Source: Oreohelix idahoensis
Taxonomy: Eukaryota > Mollusca > Gastropoda > Stylommatophora > Oreohelicidae
Direction of reading: 5' to 3'
Assembly: GCA_024509875.1 (NCBI GenBank)
Contig: JAMPIV010009902.1
Location: 62,001-126,000, forward strand
DNA: 64,000 nucleotides
In this document: positions 1 through 10,387 of the stretch, piece by piece
Position numbering within the stretch: position 1 is the first letter of the stretch
Layout of the letters: every line of letters begins with the position of its first letter
The notes under the pieces: model-generated
What the model was told of the DNA's origin: nothing
Databases searched by the model: none
The model's input: only the letters and a program-made list of their open reading frames with translations
Translations under genes and position numbers: made by a program

Positions 1-754
1 AATTCACCTATAAGACATACGCCGTACGTCATATTTTAAAAGCACCAGAACTCTTCTGTTTACAAACGTATTGGCAATTGCTGGGCATAATCGGATTCAG
101 CATTGAAAAATCTGGCCACTAAGCTTGAAACGAACAACATATTTTACTGCTAGCGAATACAGTAGAACTGATAATAGCGATTTTACAAAAGCGAAAGTTC
201 ACAAACATGGACGCTGCCGAACCATAAACATCTGGTGTAAAAAGAGCACGAAAATTCTTGTTTGAGTTGAATTTATTCAACTTGAATGATTCTGACGATT
301 CTTTTTAGTGAGATTCTGGTAATTTTTACCTTTAGTGCCGTCGAGTATGTATATATACACACATTGGAATTCTCGCTGGTGCTACAGAGTTCATACCACT
401 GTGATGAGATCCTCCTTGTGCTATCAAAGGGAGGAGATCAGAGCACTGATGGAGTAGTCCGTGTGCAATGAAGATAGTCCTTAAATTCAAACCAAACCAA
501 ACCAGAGAAGGTACAGCTCATATGAGAAACAATTAAGTAAAAATTACATGCAGTCGCAACAGATGCCATGGAGGACACATAATAAGAACTTTTGGATCAA
601 ATCAAAAGTGACATTTTAAAAAATCCCAAACAACAAGTTAACCGTAGATCAGATCTTCAATCATCACTTTGAAAAATAAAATTTTAATTAAATGTTTAAA
701 AATAAAGTCTATATATATTTTCATCATGATCATGTGTTGCGCCATGCTATCATA
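1..754. other. AT-rich sequence, nothing recognised
   Basis: No exon, RNA gene or repeat boundary was recognised here. The next exon of the GPD2-type gene, which should begin with the conserved GKWTTYR-like signature, was looked for on the minus strand and not found, so the gene continues beyond the left edge. Short open frames here have no recognisable domains. Confidence 0.5.
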
Positions 755-905
755 ATTTTCCTTTGCACTCCTAACGGAGCAAGGAGTCACCACAGTAGCT
801 TGTTCCTGTGCATGAAGCCTCCCCATGATTTTCCAGTGGTGGTTTCTGAGGCAGTTTCTTTTACATGATGAGGCGGCCAGTCCCATGCACAACCTTGCTA
901 AGCAA
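755..905 (+). repeat. Dispersed repeat R1, 5' part
   Basis: Matches the forward consensus of a roughly 230-bp repeat seen about a dozen times in the window (core: GATGAGG, CCAG, CCATGCACAACCT). The 3' part of the same copy resumes near 1,379 after a LINE fragment, so the repeat appears to have been split by that insertion. Confidence 0.5.
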
Positions 906-1378
906 GAAAGAAGGCTCAATACCTTCCATCTACGGTGTCAACGCCACATCCTCGGCATCTCATGGAAAGATAAAGTGACAAATGTCGAGGTGTTGTCACA
1001 TGCTGGCCTTCAAAGCATGTATACACTGCTTGGACAGCGCAGACTACGCTGGCTTGGCCATGTCCGCCGCATGGAAGATAGTCGCATCCCGAAAGATATC
1101 TTCTACGGACAATTAGCAGATGGCAAGATAACAGTTGGGCAACCGCAGCTGAGGTTCAAAGATGTGTGCAAGAGAGATATGAGGGCACTGGACATAGATC
1201 CAGCAACATGGGAGGATGAAGCTGACGATCACACCAAGTGGCGATGCTATTTACGGCGCCACCTCGGATTAAGCGAAAGGAGGCTCACGCAGCAAGCAGA
1301 AGAGAGGAGACAACGTCAAAATAAGCAGCTGAGGGCTGTCACCTCAGGGGTGCATTCCCATAGTCAGTTATGACTGAA
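906..1378 (+). mobile_element. LINE fragment, C-terminal end of reverse transcriptase ORF
   Basis: An open frame (to 1,373) encodes the region downstream of the reverse transcriptase domain in APE-class LINEs. It has the typical RRLRWLGHVRRMEDSRIPKD-like block (near 1,040-1,100) and a W-rich tail before the stop. The fingers and palm of the RT are absent, so this is a 5'-truncated, non-functional copy. It sits inside an R1 repeat. CATGCACAAC at the left junction and CATGCACCAC at the right suggest an imperfect target duplication. Confidence 0.7.
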
Positions 1379-1455
1379 GGGGCTATTACATGCACCACAT
1401 GCTGGAGGGTGCAGTATTCTTTCTTTGTCTCTTCAAAGAAACCCTGGAAACTACA
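1379..1455 (+). repeat. Dispersed repeat R1, 3' part
   Basis: The block GACATGC-GAGGGTGCAGT-TTCTTTCTTTGTCT followed by AGAAACCCTGG is the distal part of R1 and matches the copy at 35,455-35,575. It continues the R1 piece ending at 905. Confidence 0.5.
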
Positions 1456-1594
1456 CGCTCACCAAGAGGAAGGAAGCTAGATTTTTCTGAATCTCCCATA
1501 AATTTTTTGACGGGTTACCACTATTGCGCTCATGGGCGCATACTCACACCGCACACTTTAAAAAAAAAAAAACCGAAAGCATGAAAAATGTCAC

Positions 1595-1726
1595 CTGCAA
1601 TGGTTATAAGCTTGTTTTTGGACACTTCGATGATATGGTTTCTGGCAATGGACTGCGTATCAGATTTGGGATCTGAGACAAGTGGACGAATGCCAGACCA
1701 AGCTGACAGGACATCACCACGGCGCA
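1595..1726 (-). CDS. GPD2: GPD2 coding exon 9 (last in window)
   Basis: Acceptor ACAG at 1,727-1,730 and donor GTGACA below 1,595. It encodes the block RRGDVLSAWSGIRPLVSDPK followed by DTQSIARNHIIEVSKNKLITIAG, which is strongly conserved in the family. The length of 132 bp fits 2 + 43 codons + 1. The exon ends just before the expected GGKW signature. Confidence 0.93.
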
Positions 1727-2239
1727 CTGTACAAAGAGATAACAACATATAATAGACAACAAAATATATATAATGAAAACAATCATTGCTACTTTCCTCA
1801 TGATATGTATGAAGTTTCTAACAGACGTTTATCAAAATCACTTCACAGCCTAATCATTTTAAAAAAGTCAAATATAATGAAAATAAAGAATGAATTATTT
1901 AACACACAATATACCCCAATTATAACCTCTTTGGTTGAACAGGGTATAACAGCAATATAGTCGACGAAAAAACGAACGAAGAATTATTTTCTTTAATTAC
2001 GAAATTAGAGCATGAGTGCTGTGTACGGTCACCTCTATCAGTAAACGGTTTTACGGTCAGACAACATAAGAGGTACACCCAGAATAATCACTGATAGTCT
2101 AAGTGTACTACTTACATGCAGAAAATGCTCATAAAGTATTATTACAATAAAACAGCTATGAGAATTTCTTTTAATTACAGGGGTAAGCACAATCAGACAA
2201 GTGCCGTTGGAACATGGGGTGAAAGGGAGGTGGTACTTT

Positions 2240-2470
2240 GGATAAGACACACAGAGGAAACTTATTGATAGCACTTCAAGGCAGTATTTGTTCTGGAACA
2301 TCCAGGGTAAGATATATAGAGAGAGCCCCCAAAAACACATGGTCAAGGGAACTGGAGACACACGTGAAAGAGACGAAGACCACATGGAAAAACCTTAACA
2401 GGAAAAGCAACAGGACAAGAAGGTTTTGGCATGACTCTGTTGAAGGCCTACGCTCCCTGAGATGGTGAAG
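2240..2470 (+). mobile_element. LINE 3' end fragment (CSLGS family)
   Basis: The frame reads TWSRELETHVKETKTTWKNL and then FWHDSVEGLRSL, the C-terminal tail of the LINE family seen best on the minus strand at 62,394-63,582. It is a short 5'-truncated relic lying in a GPD2 intron. Ends are not resolved. Confidence 0.55.
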
Positions 2471-2734
2471 GGTAATAAATCATCTGATCGCAAATCAACA
2501 ACAACTACCATCAAAAGATGTCAACAATACCTTAGTTTCAGGGAAAGGAGGTAAAGAACACATAATCCCCTATGATTTCTAATAAAATTGAAGAGTAAGG
2601 TTTAAGATAAGGATAAGACAGGGGTAAGAGGATAAAAGAAAAAAGATAATTAGGCACACACAAAAATAACAATGGAAAAACACAGAAAAGACATATTTAC
2701 CTATGCCTAAACATTTGTCAAAGGTTTTGTGGCT

Positions 2735-2850
2735 TAAAGTTTCCACAGGATGGAGTAGCCAGTCACATGCCCAACCCTCTTTAGTCGTCTTTTAAGACAT
2801 GCTTGGAAGGCTACACTGCTACTATTCTCTTCCTTTGTCTTTTCCCAGTG
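2735..2850 (+). repeat. Dispersed repeat R1 fragment
   Basis: GTAGCCAGTCACATGCCCAA followed by CCTCTTTAGTCGTCTTTTAAGACATGCTTGGAAGG matches the R1 core. Diverged copy in an intron. Confidence 0.45.
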
Positions 2851-3314
2851 TATTTTCAGACACACTTTTTGTCAACTCTCATCAAATATTTTCATTCTAT
2901 TTTAAATCTGGTTACGTTTATGGTACTGAAGTGCCAGGTCATTGGCAAAAGTCTAAACTGTCAAGTTATTTAGTCAGCCAGCTGAATTTAATTTATGTTG
3001 GCTAATGTTGATGTTTTCATAACCCAATCTAGTCAGTAAGAGAAATGGTGAGGTATTCCTATCACACTCCAGTTTTTATCATGAAGAATTCTGCAAAATG
3101 TCATGACTTTATTCATTTTCTATATATTATGATTTTCAGATGGATTCCATAATTGCTGGATAATTTCCAAAGTGATTGTCTATGCTAATGGCCAAACAAC
3201 TTCACATAATTACTTATGTTATCCCCCTCTAAAAACAAAAACAAAAATAATTAAATTAATTTTTTTTAAAGCAAAAAAAAAGGTAGACAACAGTCACATA
3301 AGCATGAAACTGAC

Positions 3315-3422
3315 CTTCAACATCAGGACTCAAATAGTTCCTGATCTCATTCAGAATAAACTGAATATCCTTCTCAGTTGGTTGAGGATTGTCTGTGACT
3401 TCACAAGGAGTATCTGTGGTAC
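3315..3422 (-). CDS. GPD2: GPD2 coding exon 8
   Basis: Acceptor CAG above 3,422 and donor GTCAGT below 3,315. It encodes GTTDTPCEVTDNPQPTEKDI and then QFILNEIRNYLSPDVE, colinear with animal orthologues. Length of 108 bp fits 2 + 35 codons + 1. Confidence 0.9.
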
Positions 3423-3784
3423 CTGTTTTGACATGAGACAGGGACCATCTTGTTAATTAAGAGGATGCAGTATTATTAAAAACATGAAAGTTTGCCACAT
3501 ATTTAACCAGCCCCAAAGTACAAAGGAAAAAAACTCAGTGTCAGTGTTGGAGGTTGTTGTAGTAAAACAATTCTTCTTTCACTGTTCAACTCCCAAAGTA
3601 GCATAGGAACATTCCAGATGTCAAATCTCCTAGTAGAAAGAAGGTTAGTCAGCAACACCGACTCCTTTTGACTTTCTTTATGTTGCGGCATACACCTCCA
3701 TGCCAGAGGACTTTCTCCTGTCTTGGATGGCCGAGTTTTGTCTTTTTTAGTTGACCTGTCCACTGTTTGTTGAAGTTTTGTGGT

Positions 3785-3890
3785 TTAACATTTTTTACTG
3801 ATGAGGTAACCAGCCCCATGCCCAACCCTCCTTTGTCAATTTTTATGACATGCATGGTAGGTCACAGTGTTACTATTATTTGCTCTTCTT
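3785..3890 (+). repeat. Dispersed repeat R1 fragment
   Basis: GATGAGGTAACCAGCCCCAT followed by GCCCAACCCTCC and GACATGCATGG is a clear R1 core copy inside a GPD2 intron. Confidence 0.5.
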
Positions 3891-4058
3891 TCGGTGGGTA
3901 AAACAATTATGTATTTGAAAATCCATTTGTGCTAGATACAATAACCGAAGGAAATAGCAATTTTGTCTGAACTGAAAAACTTTTTTTAAAATTTGAAGCC
4001 TTGTAATGAATTAGAATTAAGTTTTTTGAAGCCTTCTAATGGTGTAAGTCCTACTTAC

Positions 4059-4289
4059 CCGCAACAGTGACGTGCTGCCAAGGGAGAAAGAAAATCACCC
4101 TCCCATCAGACGTCGAGGGATCAAGAAGACCCATGCTTGATGGACTGTAATAATCCGGAAGGACTATGTGCACACCAGAGCTGGGCTGGCAGATCTGTCG
4201 GACCTTTTCGTCCCCCATTAAGCGAATGGAATCAGTATATGGGCCGGTGGCATTTATCACACACTTCGCTCTGATGTTATACTCCTCCC
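4059..4289 (-). CDS. GPD2: GPD2 coding exon 7
   Basis: Acceptor TTAG above 4,289 and donor GGTAAGT at 4,058. It encodes EEYNIRAKCVINATGPYTDS and continues through CQPSSGVHIVLPDYYSPSSM to SDGRVIFFLPWQHVTVAG, the family's substrate-domain core. The 231-bp length fits 2 + 76 codons + 1. This is the most strongly conserved exon in the window. Confidence 0.95.
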
Positions 4290-4619
4290 CTAAGAAATGT
4301 ACAAAGAACAGATGCATTGTTCAAGCTATTAATTTCATTATATAAGTGAGTTCTCTGAAAGCTATACTTAACTTTAATATTATGATGAGTTATATCTGAC
4401 TCAAGAGGAAATTTTCAAGTTTTATCCAACATTGCGCACATGAAAATGCAAGGGGAAAGTCAAAGATTATGAGAATAAGTGCTGTAAATAGCCAGTACTA
4501 GAAGAAACACCTATATTAGCATGTAAATTTATCTGTACTACGTCCCCCATGTTCCCACTTTGTTTTTTTTTTTTCTGCATGTTGCAGAAATGTTGTTTTT
4601 AGCATCCTTTAATGGTGTG

Positions 4620-4793
4620 TCGTAATGGAAGGGAGAGTTGAAGGCAAACGTGCAAGAGGAAGACAGCGCTACAAGTGAGAGGATAACATTAAGAGATGGA
4701 TAGGAAAGAGTCTATCAGAGTGCACCATCAAAACAAGAGACATTGGAGATCCATTACAGCCAACCTTCGATGTGGAGATGGCAGCTGATGATG
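4620..4793 (+). mobile_element. 5'-truncated RTE-type LINE insertion
   Basis: Nearly identical to the 3' end of the RTE element at about 61,288-61,460 (GGGAGAGTTGAAGGCAAACG onward) and ending in the same GATGATG tail. It is flanked by the 9-bp duplication AATGGTGTG at 4,611-4,619 and 4,794-4,802. Too short to encode anything. Confidence 0.8.
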
Positions 4794-4813
4794 AATGGTG
4801 TGATTTAGCTCTC

Positions 4814-5831
4814 AGAGCTTCTACAAGTCTTGCAGAAATTATGTGAGGACAGCAAACCATAAGTCAGAAGAGTTCAGGACCACCAATGGTGTAAGACAAG
4901 GTGATATCCTATCACCTTACCTCTTCATACTCCTTATGGACGATGTCATCAAGGCATGTAAGGAGAGAACAAGAAAGTATTCAGTGGGGTACTGGAAGAT
5001 GAGACAGGTCTATATTTCGGAGCTGGCATTTGCTGATGATGTTGCCCTGATTGCTAAATCAGAGGCACATCTCCAATCCAACCTGCAAGTCTGGAAGGAA
5101 GAGCTGGAGAAGAGAGGGATGGTCATAAGCAGCTCTAAAACAAAATCCATGGTGATATCACGAGAAGAAAGAAAACATCAGATTAAGTTGGGAGAACAGG
5201 TCCTGGAGCAGGTCGACCACTTTAAATATCTCGGAGCTATTATAGACCGAAAGGGAGGCATCAAAGAAGAGTTGGCCACTCGAAAAGCAGCGGCTGGGAG
5301 ACTTTTTCAGGCCATAAATCGTGGATTCCTCAGCAAGAAAGAGGTTGGTAAGAAAACGAAGATGGCTGTATACCGCTCCACCTATGTCCCAGTCTTGACA
5401 TATGGATGCGAGTCGTGGGCAATGACTACAACCCACAAAAGCCAGATCCAAACCTCAGAAATGAGGTATCTGAGGAAAGTGGTTGAAGTAACAAGAAGAG
5501 ACATGGTCCGCAACCAGACGATCCGTCAAGGCCTAAAATCCCATCCGCTGCAGACCCAAATAGAACAGTCCCAACTAAGATGGTTTGGCCATGTCTGCAG
5601 AATGGGAGAAGATCGGCTACCACGACAAGCATGGGAAACAAAGAGCCAGGGATCCAGACCTCCAGGACGACCCAGAGTCCGCTGGGAGGACAACATTAGA
5701 CAATCTTTGAAGGACCGAGGACTAGAATGGAACCAGGCCAGGAAGAAGACAGCTGATAGAATGGTCTGGCGCTCTCTCTTCCAAACCTCTACACCTCGCG
5801 GTAGAAGGGGAACGACTAAGTAAGTAAGTAA
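4814..5831 (+). mobile_element. 5'-truncated TAAG-tailed LINE insertion
   Basis: Begins inside the RT domain and ends in a (TAAG)n tail. It is flanked by the 12-bp duplication GATTTAGCTCTC at 4,802-4,813 and 5,832-5,843. The same family is present complete at 30,789-35,293 and as a 295-bp copy at 17,766-18,060. The insertion is young: its reading frame is still open. Confidence 0.85.
4843..5823 (+). pseudogene. LINE reverse transcriptase, C-terminal part
   Basis: An uninterrupted frame of 326 codons covers the second half of an APE-class LINE RT: the GVRQGDILSPYLF block, the catalytic FADD box at 5,029-5,040, the thumb region and the C-terminal LRWFGHVCRMGEDRLPRQAW block. The endonuclease and the first RT motifs are missing, so no working enzyme can be made. 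It lies opposite to GPD2 in an intron. The first ATG used here is internal to the parental protein and is not a real start. Confidence 0.8.
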
Positions 5832-5976
5832 GATTTAGCTCTCTACAGACTAATGAAGCTAATACCCCTCCAAGCACCCAGCCCTGCTAACATACAATGG
5901 CATTAAATTAAAGTTGTAATGAGGCTTCTTCTTTTTAAAATTTATTTTTTAAGGGAATCTGCTTCTTTGTACACTC

Positions 5977-6595
5977 TCAGACGTCTACTTGAATATTTTC
6001 AAAGAAAGCAGTGGTCAGCTTCAGTCTAATTGCATCTCCATAGAAATTTTCCAGGATTTGTGCCCCATGCGGAGTCTGAAGATTATCACTCGTTCTCTTC
6101 TGCTGAGCTAGTAATATGCATCATTTCGTGTGTGTCCTGGATGCTCTGCATCCCATTTGGTTCTGTATCTGGTTCTGATAAAACTCTGCTTCCTCAAAAG
6201 TTATGCTTATATCAGGTTGAGGTAGCTTTCCACCTTCCTTTGCCAATCTGTCAGCCTCTTTATTGCCGGGGCTGCTACAATGAGATGAGAACCCTTTTGA
6301 ACCATTGAAATAGTATATGGAGTACTACTCCAGGTTTGCTTTATTCTGGTTCCTCAGCGTTGCAATGACTGACAAGTGCGTCTGTGCAGAAAACAACATG
6401 TCTCTCTGTGCTTTCCTCTGCCATTAGAACCTCTGCTGCACTTTTTCAAGGCCTCTGCTCTGAAGTTACTTGAGAATTTTCCTGTTGCCACTGACATTTT
6501 TGTGTACCAGTGCTTAAAGCACAGAAGCACACCTCCACCTCCATCTTCTATTGCATTTGCTGCTGATCCAAATGAAAAGGGAATGAATTTTATTT
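5977..6595 (-). mobile_element. LINE fragment with RNase H remnant
   Basis: On the minus strand this reads as the RNase H and tail of an RNase H-bearing LINE: GSAANAIEDGGGG, then ATGKFSSNFRAEA, and further on a degenerate RTGHNR/CxC tail. Frames are broken several times. It lies between GPD2 exons 7 and 6. A relative occurs at 36,370-36,680. Confidence 0.6.
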
Positions 6596-6676
6596 TAACA
6601 TCGACAACAAATATGGCATGCAAGGGAGTACAATTTAAAAGAACAAAATGACAATAAAGTAATAATAAATACCCAC

Positions 6677-6835
6677 CAGTCAGTGTATTCTTGACTCGAG
6701 CCCCGCAAATGCGTTCTTCTCCATCTATACATGTCTTGAGTAGACCTTCCACCCTTGTATAATTTAGACACAGTGCGCCATGTCGAATGGCAGTTATAGC
6801 CAAAGAAACGGCCATTCTGGCATCATCATGCTGGC
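6677..6835 (-). CDS. GPD2: GPD2 coding exon 6
   Basis: Acceptor CTCAG above 6,835 and donor GGTGGGT at 6,676. It encodes QHDDARMAVSLAITAIRHGA, then LNYTRVEGLLK and ICGARVKNTLTG. 159 bp fits 2 + 52 codons + 1. Confidence 0.92.
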
Positions 6836-7164
6836 CTGAGAATTTGAAAAAATAAGTCCTGCTCATTGGCATTCTAAAATTAATTCTGAGTTTAGCTATA
6901 AATATTCAGAGTTTACTTTCAGCCACTGAATAATTTGAGTTTAGTCTTGTAGCAAGAACAATTGTAACATATGCTGATGAAAACTGTTGACAACAACTAA
7001 ACTGTAAGGAACTTCCTTTTTCGAACCATGAATCATTGGTTCCTAATACTTAACTCCTTCATGATTCATACAAATGGTTTATGAAAGCATAATATGACAA
7101 TAATGCACCAATGTAGTTAGTGGGGGTCTCTCATAAGACCAAAAAAAACTAACAAATAAATAAA

Positions 7165-7245
7165 ACGATTCGCTTCCGTAGCTAGGCGGTGGTGCCATCG
7201 GAATGTCCTGGGTTCGATTCTCCGGTAAGCCACTCACTTCTGTTT
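7165..7245 (+). repeat. tRNA-like SINE head
   Basis: Contains TAGCTAGGCGG (A-box-like) and GGGTTCGATTCTC (B-box-like) about 30 bp apart, as in tRNA-derived SINEs. The region is too short and its arms pair too poorly for a tRNA gene. It precedes a poly-T tract. Confidence 0.4.
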
Positions 7246-7324
7246 TTTTTTTTTCTGTTGTCTAGTTTTCTACTTCTTTATTTCTCACGAGTGCCTGAAA
7301 CATGCCTTTATGTGTGTGTAATTT

Positions 7325-7490
7325 TTATTGAAAGAAACAACAGGAATACTGCTCCATCAGGCATGTTGTATGAGGTGACTAACATGAGTCTGGCAACCTC
7401 ATCAGGTCAAACAAACTGCAACAGAAACAACAGTTACAATATCATTTGAATGTTTGTTGTAGGCTCCCTGCAAGAGGACCAATAAGGAAA
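7325..7490 (-). repeat. Dispersed repeat R1 copy
   Basis: The reverse complement matches R1: GCATGTTG-GTATGAGGT near 7,360, CTGGCAACCTCATCA near 7,390 and the downstream CAACAGAAACAAC block. It lies in a GPD2 intron. Confidence 0.5.
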
Positions 7491-7552
7491 ATGATGATCA
7501 ATGACAATAATGGGCATAAAAGCTGTTTGAATGCTTCAGTTAGAAACAATAC

Positions 7553-7716
7553 CATCATAATACACAAGGGCTGCCTTCAGCTTGTCCTTCTTCAGCATTG
7601 GGAAGAGCTCTAGAGCTTTACTCTTGCTGAGCAAATAGCTGGGCTTGAGTAGCTCTTTCCCGGCCACAAAGTCGTACATTTTGATTCCTGCCCAAAAGTA
7701 AGGCACCTGCCACCAT
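7553..7716 (-). CDS. GPD2: GPD2 coding exon 5
   Basis: Acceptor TTGCAG above 7,716 and donor GTATTG at 7,552. It encodes WWQVPYFWAGIKMYDFVAGK, then LLKPSYLLSKSKALELFPML and KKDKLKAALVYYDG. 164 bp fits 1 + 54 codons + 1. Confidence 0.94.
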
Positions 7717-7946
7717 CTGCAACAGAAAACAAACATTTTCTTCTGTCAAGTTGAAGTTTCCATAATAGGTACCTCTATGTAAACTGAGGAAAATCTCTAC
7801 AGACTCATATATTCCTGCATAAAGAAGCCTGAGGACTCCAAACATTAACTTTTAGACTTTGTAGCAACGCCGATAGCTCTGAGTTAAGTTTATCAAAAGT
7901 AAACTCAGAAATTTATTTAATTCACTCCAAAACTATATGGTGTCTT

Positions 7947-8713
7947 CCAGAGCTGTTGTCAAGTCTTTCCTAACGAGTCTCAAGTCTCTTAGTACAAGTC
8001 TCAAGTCGAGTCATAAGTCCCTAACACTGGTTTCGAGTCCCGAGTCGAATCCCATTTCAGATCCAATACTGTTTACAGCCACATTTGTGCTTTATTGAAC
8101 AATCACATCGATCACTACAAATAATAATGAAAAATATTAATATACAATTTAGTACTTTTACTATTTTATTTACTGACTTTTTATTTGACCAAAGTTATTT
8201 TTCAGTATTACATTTGAGAAATATTAACTTCTCAAGCATACTCCCTAGCGTACAATGCAATGGATGGAATAACACACTTGATCAGCACTAAATCTTAAGC
8301 TTAAGCGAATTTACAGGTTAAGGACACGTGCTCTAGTTTTTTCTAGCCAATAAATGCATGTGGTATATTTCCCCCTAAGGTGGGATGGTAATGTTTACAT
8401 AGCCAAAGAATATTCTTGTTTTGACGGTTGCTGTGTATCGAGATGTTTGCCTAGTAAATGTCCAATTGTGTCTGACAATATGAAGTAAAATGTGTTTGCA
8501 CAATGGAATTCTTGTAATATTTGGGTGATATCGCTTAATACAACAGCATTTTTTTCTCTAATTAATAAAGAGTGCATTATGAATGAGGACGGCGAGTCAC
8601 TTCACCAAAATTGGCAAGTCTCGAGTCGAGTCGCTAATGCCTCAATCTCAAGTCGTCAGGAGTCGAGCCACTGTGATGACTTAAGTTCGAATGACTCGAG
8701 TCGACAATACTGG
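7947..8713. mobile_element. GAGTC-rich MITE-like element
   Basis: The ends are inverted (CCAGagcTGTTGTC at left, the complement of GACAATACTGG at right). Both terminal ~100 bp are packed with GAGTC/AAGTC pentamers, in opposite sense at the two ends. The interior is AT-rich and encodes nothing recognisable. Flanks TGTCTT and TGACTT may be an imperfect target duplication. The superfamily is uncertain. Confidence 0.5.
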
Positions 8714-8916
8714 TGACTTCTGTTATTGTTTAAGCAAGCAATCTAGAATAGCTAAATGGCATGTTTCACATTTTGAAGTTGTTATAATATGTTTGTTACA
8801 AAATTACATGGTTTTCTTTATTATTGCTAGAAAAAAGTGGCAAGCCGTGTATTACAAATTCTAAGCCTTCATTCAACCTGGATGAATGTGTCACATTTGC
8901 TTAGAAACATCGTTAA

Positions 8917-9818
8917 CCTTTAGCACGCTGCATTCTTTGGCGAAAATTTTCGCCTGCAGCTGCATTCTTTTTCACAGCGTCCCGTTTCTATAGTGGGTGA
9001 CCCTTAATGTCTATAGTTTTTGTGTTTCTTGGTCAATTGCTATCATTTTTGGAATTTATATAAATAAATGAATGGTGAATCTGATGATATAAAATTTGTT
9101 TGTGTACATATTAGATGTGATAGGAAGAGAGGAAAGGAAAGATGAAAAAAACGAAAAAAAAATTTAAAATAATAAAAAAATATTTTTTTTTAATTTTAAA
9201 ATTTAAAAAAAAATTTTTTTAAATAACCAGCAAACGAAGGGTCCATATCCCTTGCATCTCAATGAAATTCATTTGACCAATAGACCAATACAAATCAAAT
9301 GACGATCTTTTCGTTACACCCATCATCAGTAGCAAAGCAACAAACGCTCTCGTCAGCTGTGACATTCGGCCGAAATTCTAAATCTTTCCGATATTCCTAG
9401 TCGTAACCCCTAACATTATACATACTTGAAAGGCCATTTTACTTTCGTTTCCATCTCAGCCATCAAACATATTCTGAGAAACGATATCAGCGCTTATAAA
9501 GACAAAAATCTTATCCCCACCGCATGGCGTCAGAATCCAATAAAATTAGAGCAAAATGGCTGCATGTTGATGCCGATTCATTTCGATTTAAAAAATTTAC
9601 AAAAAATAAATGCAGATACACCCATCGCTTTTTTAAGATCGGAAACGGAAGCTAGCTCTCTTGAAAATAACATTAGAACTTAACATCCGGGGCTGAAATC
9701 ACGTGTACACAAGTCCTCATGCTAGAAACGATGAAATCCGTAAGGCGACACACGGTGCCTCCAGCTGTCAGAACAATGTTTTTTTTGGCGACACATGTCG
9801 CCCGCAGCGTGCTAAAGG
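8917..9818. mobile_element. piggyBac-like non-autonomous element with hairpin ends
   Basis: A perfect 15-bp terminal inverted repeat, CCTTTAGCACGCTGC, occupies 8,917-8,931 and 9,804-9,818. The left flank is TTAA and the right flank CTAA, consistent with a TTAA duplication with one change. Just inside each TIR is a hairpin-forming palindrome, GGCGAAAATTTTCGCC (8,939-8,954) and GGCGACA-CA-TGTCGCC (9,787-9,802). The 902-bp body has a very AT-rich homopolymer stretch at 9,150-9,230 and an 85-codon frame with no recognised domain. TTAA plus a CCT terminus is typical of piggyBac-type elements; no transposase is present. Confidence 0.7.
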
Positions 9819-9990
9819 CTAAGAGTGAAGATGATTTGTTTGACTGTCATAATTTGTTATCGCCTGATCGAAGCGTTGCAGGAATGTTAAGATATATCAA
9901 ACAACTCTTCTCCCCCCTCAAAGATCATAAACAGTACAATGCTTCATCAAACCACAACAAAGTTTTGCTGCAATGTGTAATTTCCCAATT

Positions 9991-10223
9991 CTCTTCTTCT
10001 TCTTCTTGGATTCTTAACCCCAGACTCACAAAGCAGTCAGTGGCCATCATGCCTAGTGAAGTTTTGTAGGGCAGCAACAAACTGTCCCCATTTTTCTCAG
10101 CTAGTGGCCATCCTTAGTGCCATGCCCCAACTTTGGTTCATGCTTTCATCTCAGCCTCCACTGTTCTCCACAAAATTGTCTTTGGTCTGCCACTCGTTCG
10201 CCATCCAATTTTGCAATTATGTG
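9991..10223 (-). mobile_element. 5'-truncated GAAG-tailed LINE fragment
   Basis: Reverse complement of the 3' end of the LINE at 11,757-15,373, with its (GAA)n tail appearing as CTTCTTCTTCTT at 9,993. CCCAATT at 9,984-9,990 and 10,224-10,230 is a possible short target duplication. Confidence 0.65.
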
Positions 10224-10289
10224 CCCAATTTTCAAGACTGAATTTATTATGTGAAAGTACACATTAATGAAACATAAAGAATTACTCAC

Positions 10290-10387
10290 GTATAAACTGG
10301 CAGCATTATGGGCAATGGATAGGCAAGGTGAGGGGCTATGTTTATCAGATTAGCACGTTCTGCTAAAGCTTCCTTCACCATTTTGTA
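10290..10387 (-). CDS. GPD2: GPD2 coding exon 4
   Basis: Acceptor TACAG above 10,387 and donor GTGAGT at 10,289. It encodes YKMVKEALAERANLINIAPH followed by LAYPLPIMLPVYT, nearly residue-for-residue like animal orthologues. 98 bp fits 32 codons + 2. Confidence 0.94.

Noticed and set aside
286..471. A 61-codon open frame near the left edge
   Set aside because: Hydrophobic chance frame in AT-rich DNA without a recognisable motif or neighbouring gene signals.
7165..7245. A functional tRNA gene
   Set aside because: A- and B-box-like motifs are present but the acceptor and T arms do not pair properly and the anticodon arm is too short.
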